Shown one piece after another: positions 62,411 through 64,000 of a stretch of 64,000 nt of DNA. The stretch's first letter is position 1; each line of letters starts with the position of its first letter. Origin of the DNA: Cokeromyces recurvatus (Eukaryota > Mucoromycota > Mucoromycetes > Mucorales > Mucoraceae). A model generated the notes under the pieces. The model was given only the letters and a program-made list of their open reading frames with translations, was not told where the DNA came from and searched no databases. The stretch covers positions 248,001 to 312,000 of the forward strand of contig NW_026251415.1 of the NCBI RefSeq assembly GCF_025118155.1, written 5' to 3'. A program made the translations under genes and the position numbers.

Positions 62411-63720
62411 AAAAAGAGAGAAAAAGAGAGAAAGAGGGAATAGATTACAATAATTAAACAATCTATTCTATTAAATTCTCAGATCTCAAGACTATTACGA
62501 AATTACTAAAAAGATTGGTCGAGGCAAATATTCAGAAGTATTTCTAGGGGTCAATGCTTTAAATCAACAAAAATGTGTCATCAAAGTTTTAAAGCCTGTT
62601 AAAAAGAAGAAGATTAAGAGAGAGATTAAGATTTTACAAAACTTGACAGGTGGGCCTAATATTGTTAGTTTATTAGATGTCGTTCGTGACCCTGAGGTAT
62701 ATTTATATATTTATTTAAAAAAAAAAAAAAAATTAAGGGGAGAGATGATTACTAAACTTTGATTTTTTATTTATTTATTAGTCTAGAGTGCCTTGTTTGA
62801 TTTTTGAAAGTGTTAACAATATTGACTTTAGAGTATTATATCCTACTTTTACTGATTATGATATTCGATTTTATATGTATGAACTTTTAAAAGCACTTGA
62901 CTATTGTCATTCCATGGGCATTATGCATCGTGATGTTAAACCACATAATGTGATGATTGATCATGAAAAGAAACAGGTACGAGAGAGAGAATAAATAAAT
63001 TGTACTCACTCACTCATTTATATGTTCTAGATCCGATTAATTGATTGGGGTTTGGCTGATTTCTATCATCCAGGAGAGAAATATAATGTTAGAGTAGCTT
63101 CTCGTTGCTTTAAAGGACCTGAATTATTAGTTGACTTTCACTATTATGATTATAGTTTAGATTTATGGAGTTTTGGATGCATGCTTGCTGGCATGGTAAT
63201 AAATATAAAATAGATATATGCATGTATATGTATTTCTTATCATTCATTCATTATAGATATTCCGTAAGGAACCTTTCTTTTGTGGTGCTGATAACTATGA
63301 TCAGTTAGTCAAGATTGCAAAAGTACTCGGTACAGATAAATTACATGAATATTTAAAGAAGTATGATTTGAAATTACATCCACATATTCAAAAAGTATTG
63401 GGAAAGTAAGTTGGTTATAAAAGAGAAAAGATGTGATTATATAAAATTAAATTAAATTAAATTACTCTTCATAGATATCCTGTCAAGCCTTGGAACAAGT
63501 TTATTACAAATGAAAATCAAAAATATATGTCAAATGAAGTATTTGATTTATTAGATAATTTGTTATGCTATGATCATCAAGATAGACTTACTGCAAAAGA
63601 AGCAATGAATCATCCTTATTTTGGTAAATGAACTATATTTTTTTTTTTTTTTGATAGGAAGGTCGAACTAACTAAGTTGTATATAAAATATGTGTAGCTC
63701 CTATTCATCAACAAAAATAA
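62222..63720 (+). CDS. CKA1: Casein kinase 2 catalytic subunit alpha
   Basis: Seven exons (62222-62313, 62483-62696, 62782-62976, 63031-63195, 63257-63405, 63475-63623, 63698-63720) give 328 residues. A constitutively active Ser/Thr kinase of nucleus and cytoplasm. Seen: Gly-loop [15 protein letters not shown] Lys65, the basic cluster [15 protein letters not shown] that is diagnostic of CK2, [12 protein letters not shown], the family's DWG in place of DFG ([12 protein letters not shown]), [12 protein letters not shown] and [13 protein letters not shown]. The last exon codes only APIHQQK, so the C-terminal extension is very short. Intron 1 contains about 40 A residues followed by a GA repeat. 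Confidence 0.96.
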
Positions 63721-63833
63721 TAAACATAGTAAATAAAATAATAATGAAAAAGGAAAAGAGGTTAAATAACGATGTACAAATTATATGAGGACCCCCCCCT
63801 TTTTTTTTATTATTATTATTTGATTCTTTTTTT

Positions 63834-64000
63834 TTAATCTTTTTGTTCGAAAAAGGGCTTTGATCTTCTTCGAACTTTCTTCATTCTCATTCCAATCCAA
63901 GCTTTTTTTCTTCTTCTTCCTGGATGAGGTGCGCCTTCTACTATCTTTCTTTCTAATACAAATGCGCCTTCAGAAGAGACAACAATACCTTTTGTATGGT
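63834..64000 (-). CDS. 3' end of an unrecognised gene (cut by window edge)
   Basis: The open frame runs from the window end to a TAA at 63834-63836, giving the last 55 residues. The first full codons read HTKGIVVSSEGAFVLERKIV, then EGAPHPGRRRKKAWIG, and the end is RRRSKPFFEQKD. The segment is strongly basic (Arg/Lys-rich) and could be nuclear or RNA-binding. No family recognised. Its 3' end faces CK2 alpha, 113 bp away. Confidence 0.55.
   Translation of the reverse strand, partial: HTKGIVVSSEGAFVLERKIVEGAPHPGRRRKKAWIGMRMKKVRRRSKPFFEQKD

Overview
The window looks like nuclear DNA of a fungus, most likely an early-diverging one (Mucoromycota, probably Mucorales). The reasons are AT-rich DNA full of long dA:dT homopolymers, many short introns (about 50-150 bp, mostly GTAAGT/GTATGT...AG), a eukaryotic tRNA-Val, and protein families typical of fungi with retained animal-like members (ASCC2, RGP1, ACOT8, a long Sec39/NBAS protein). 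All gene models below were joined by hand from the sequence. Every intron was chosen so that frame and family similarity carry across it, but none has transcript support here.

Layout. 1-12 kb: ASCC2 (-) and ARPC3 (+) are divergent; then on the minus strand come a stand-alone SET protein, a coiled-coil protein, a tiny TOM5, RGP1 and a PH-domain protein. 12-15 kb is mostly non-coding, with one weak gene-like fragment. 15-28 kb: PET100 (+) converges on a PHD-finger protein (-); then tRNA-Val(AAC), the MutY-type glycosylase MUTYH, a metaxin/Sam37 protein and the fatty-acid elongation dehydratase PHS1, all minus. 28-37 kb: QCR1 (+) shares a short divergent promoter with PHS1; a wax-synthase-like MBOAT enzyme and the peroxisomal thioesterase ACOT8 follow on minus. 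37-41 kb is the most accessory-looking part, with a broken transposase-like ORF and LTR-like or gene-like debris. 41-64 kb: a TLDc protein (+), pyruvate dehydrogenase E1 alpha (-), the large Swi2/Snf2 ATPase MOT1 (+), an unrecognised coiled-coil protein (-), SWC4/DMAP1 (-), a Sec39/NBAS-like protein (+), glucose-6-phosphate dehydrogenase (+), casein kinase 2 alpha (+) and the 3' end of an unrecognised gene (-).

The genes do not form a pathway cluster. They are ordinary housekeeping genes, several of them mitochondrial (TOM5, PET100, metaxin, QCR1, PDH E1 alpha) or chromatin/transcription factors (ASCC2, SET, PHD, MOT1, SWC4). I found no CRISPR, no phage and no convincing new multi-gene system. 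The points most worth checking are the very small multi-exon genes that simple ORF scans miss, splice sites embedded in homopolymers, the degenerate zinc site of QCR1, the PIP-like tail of MUTYH, and the decayed mobile-element region.
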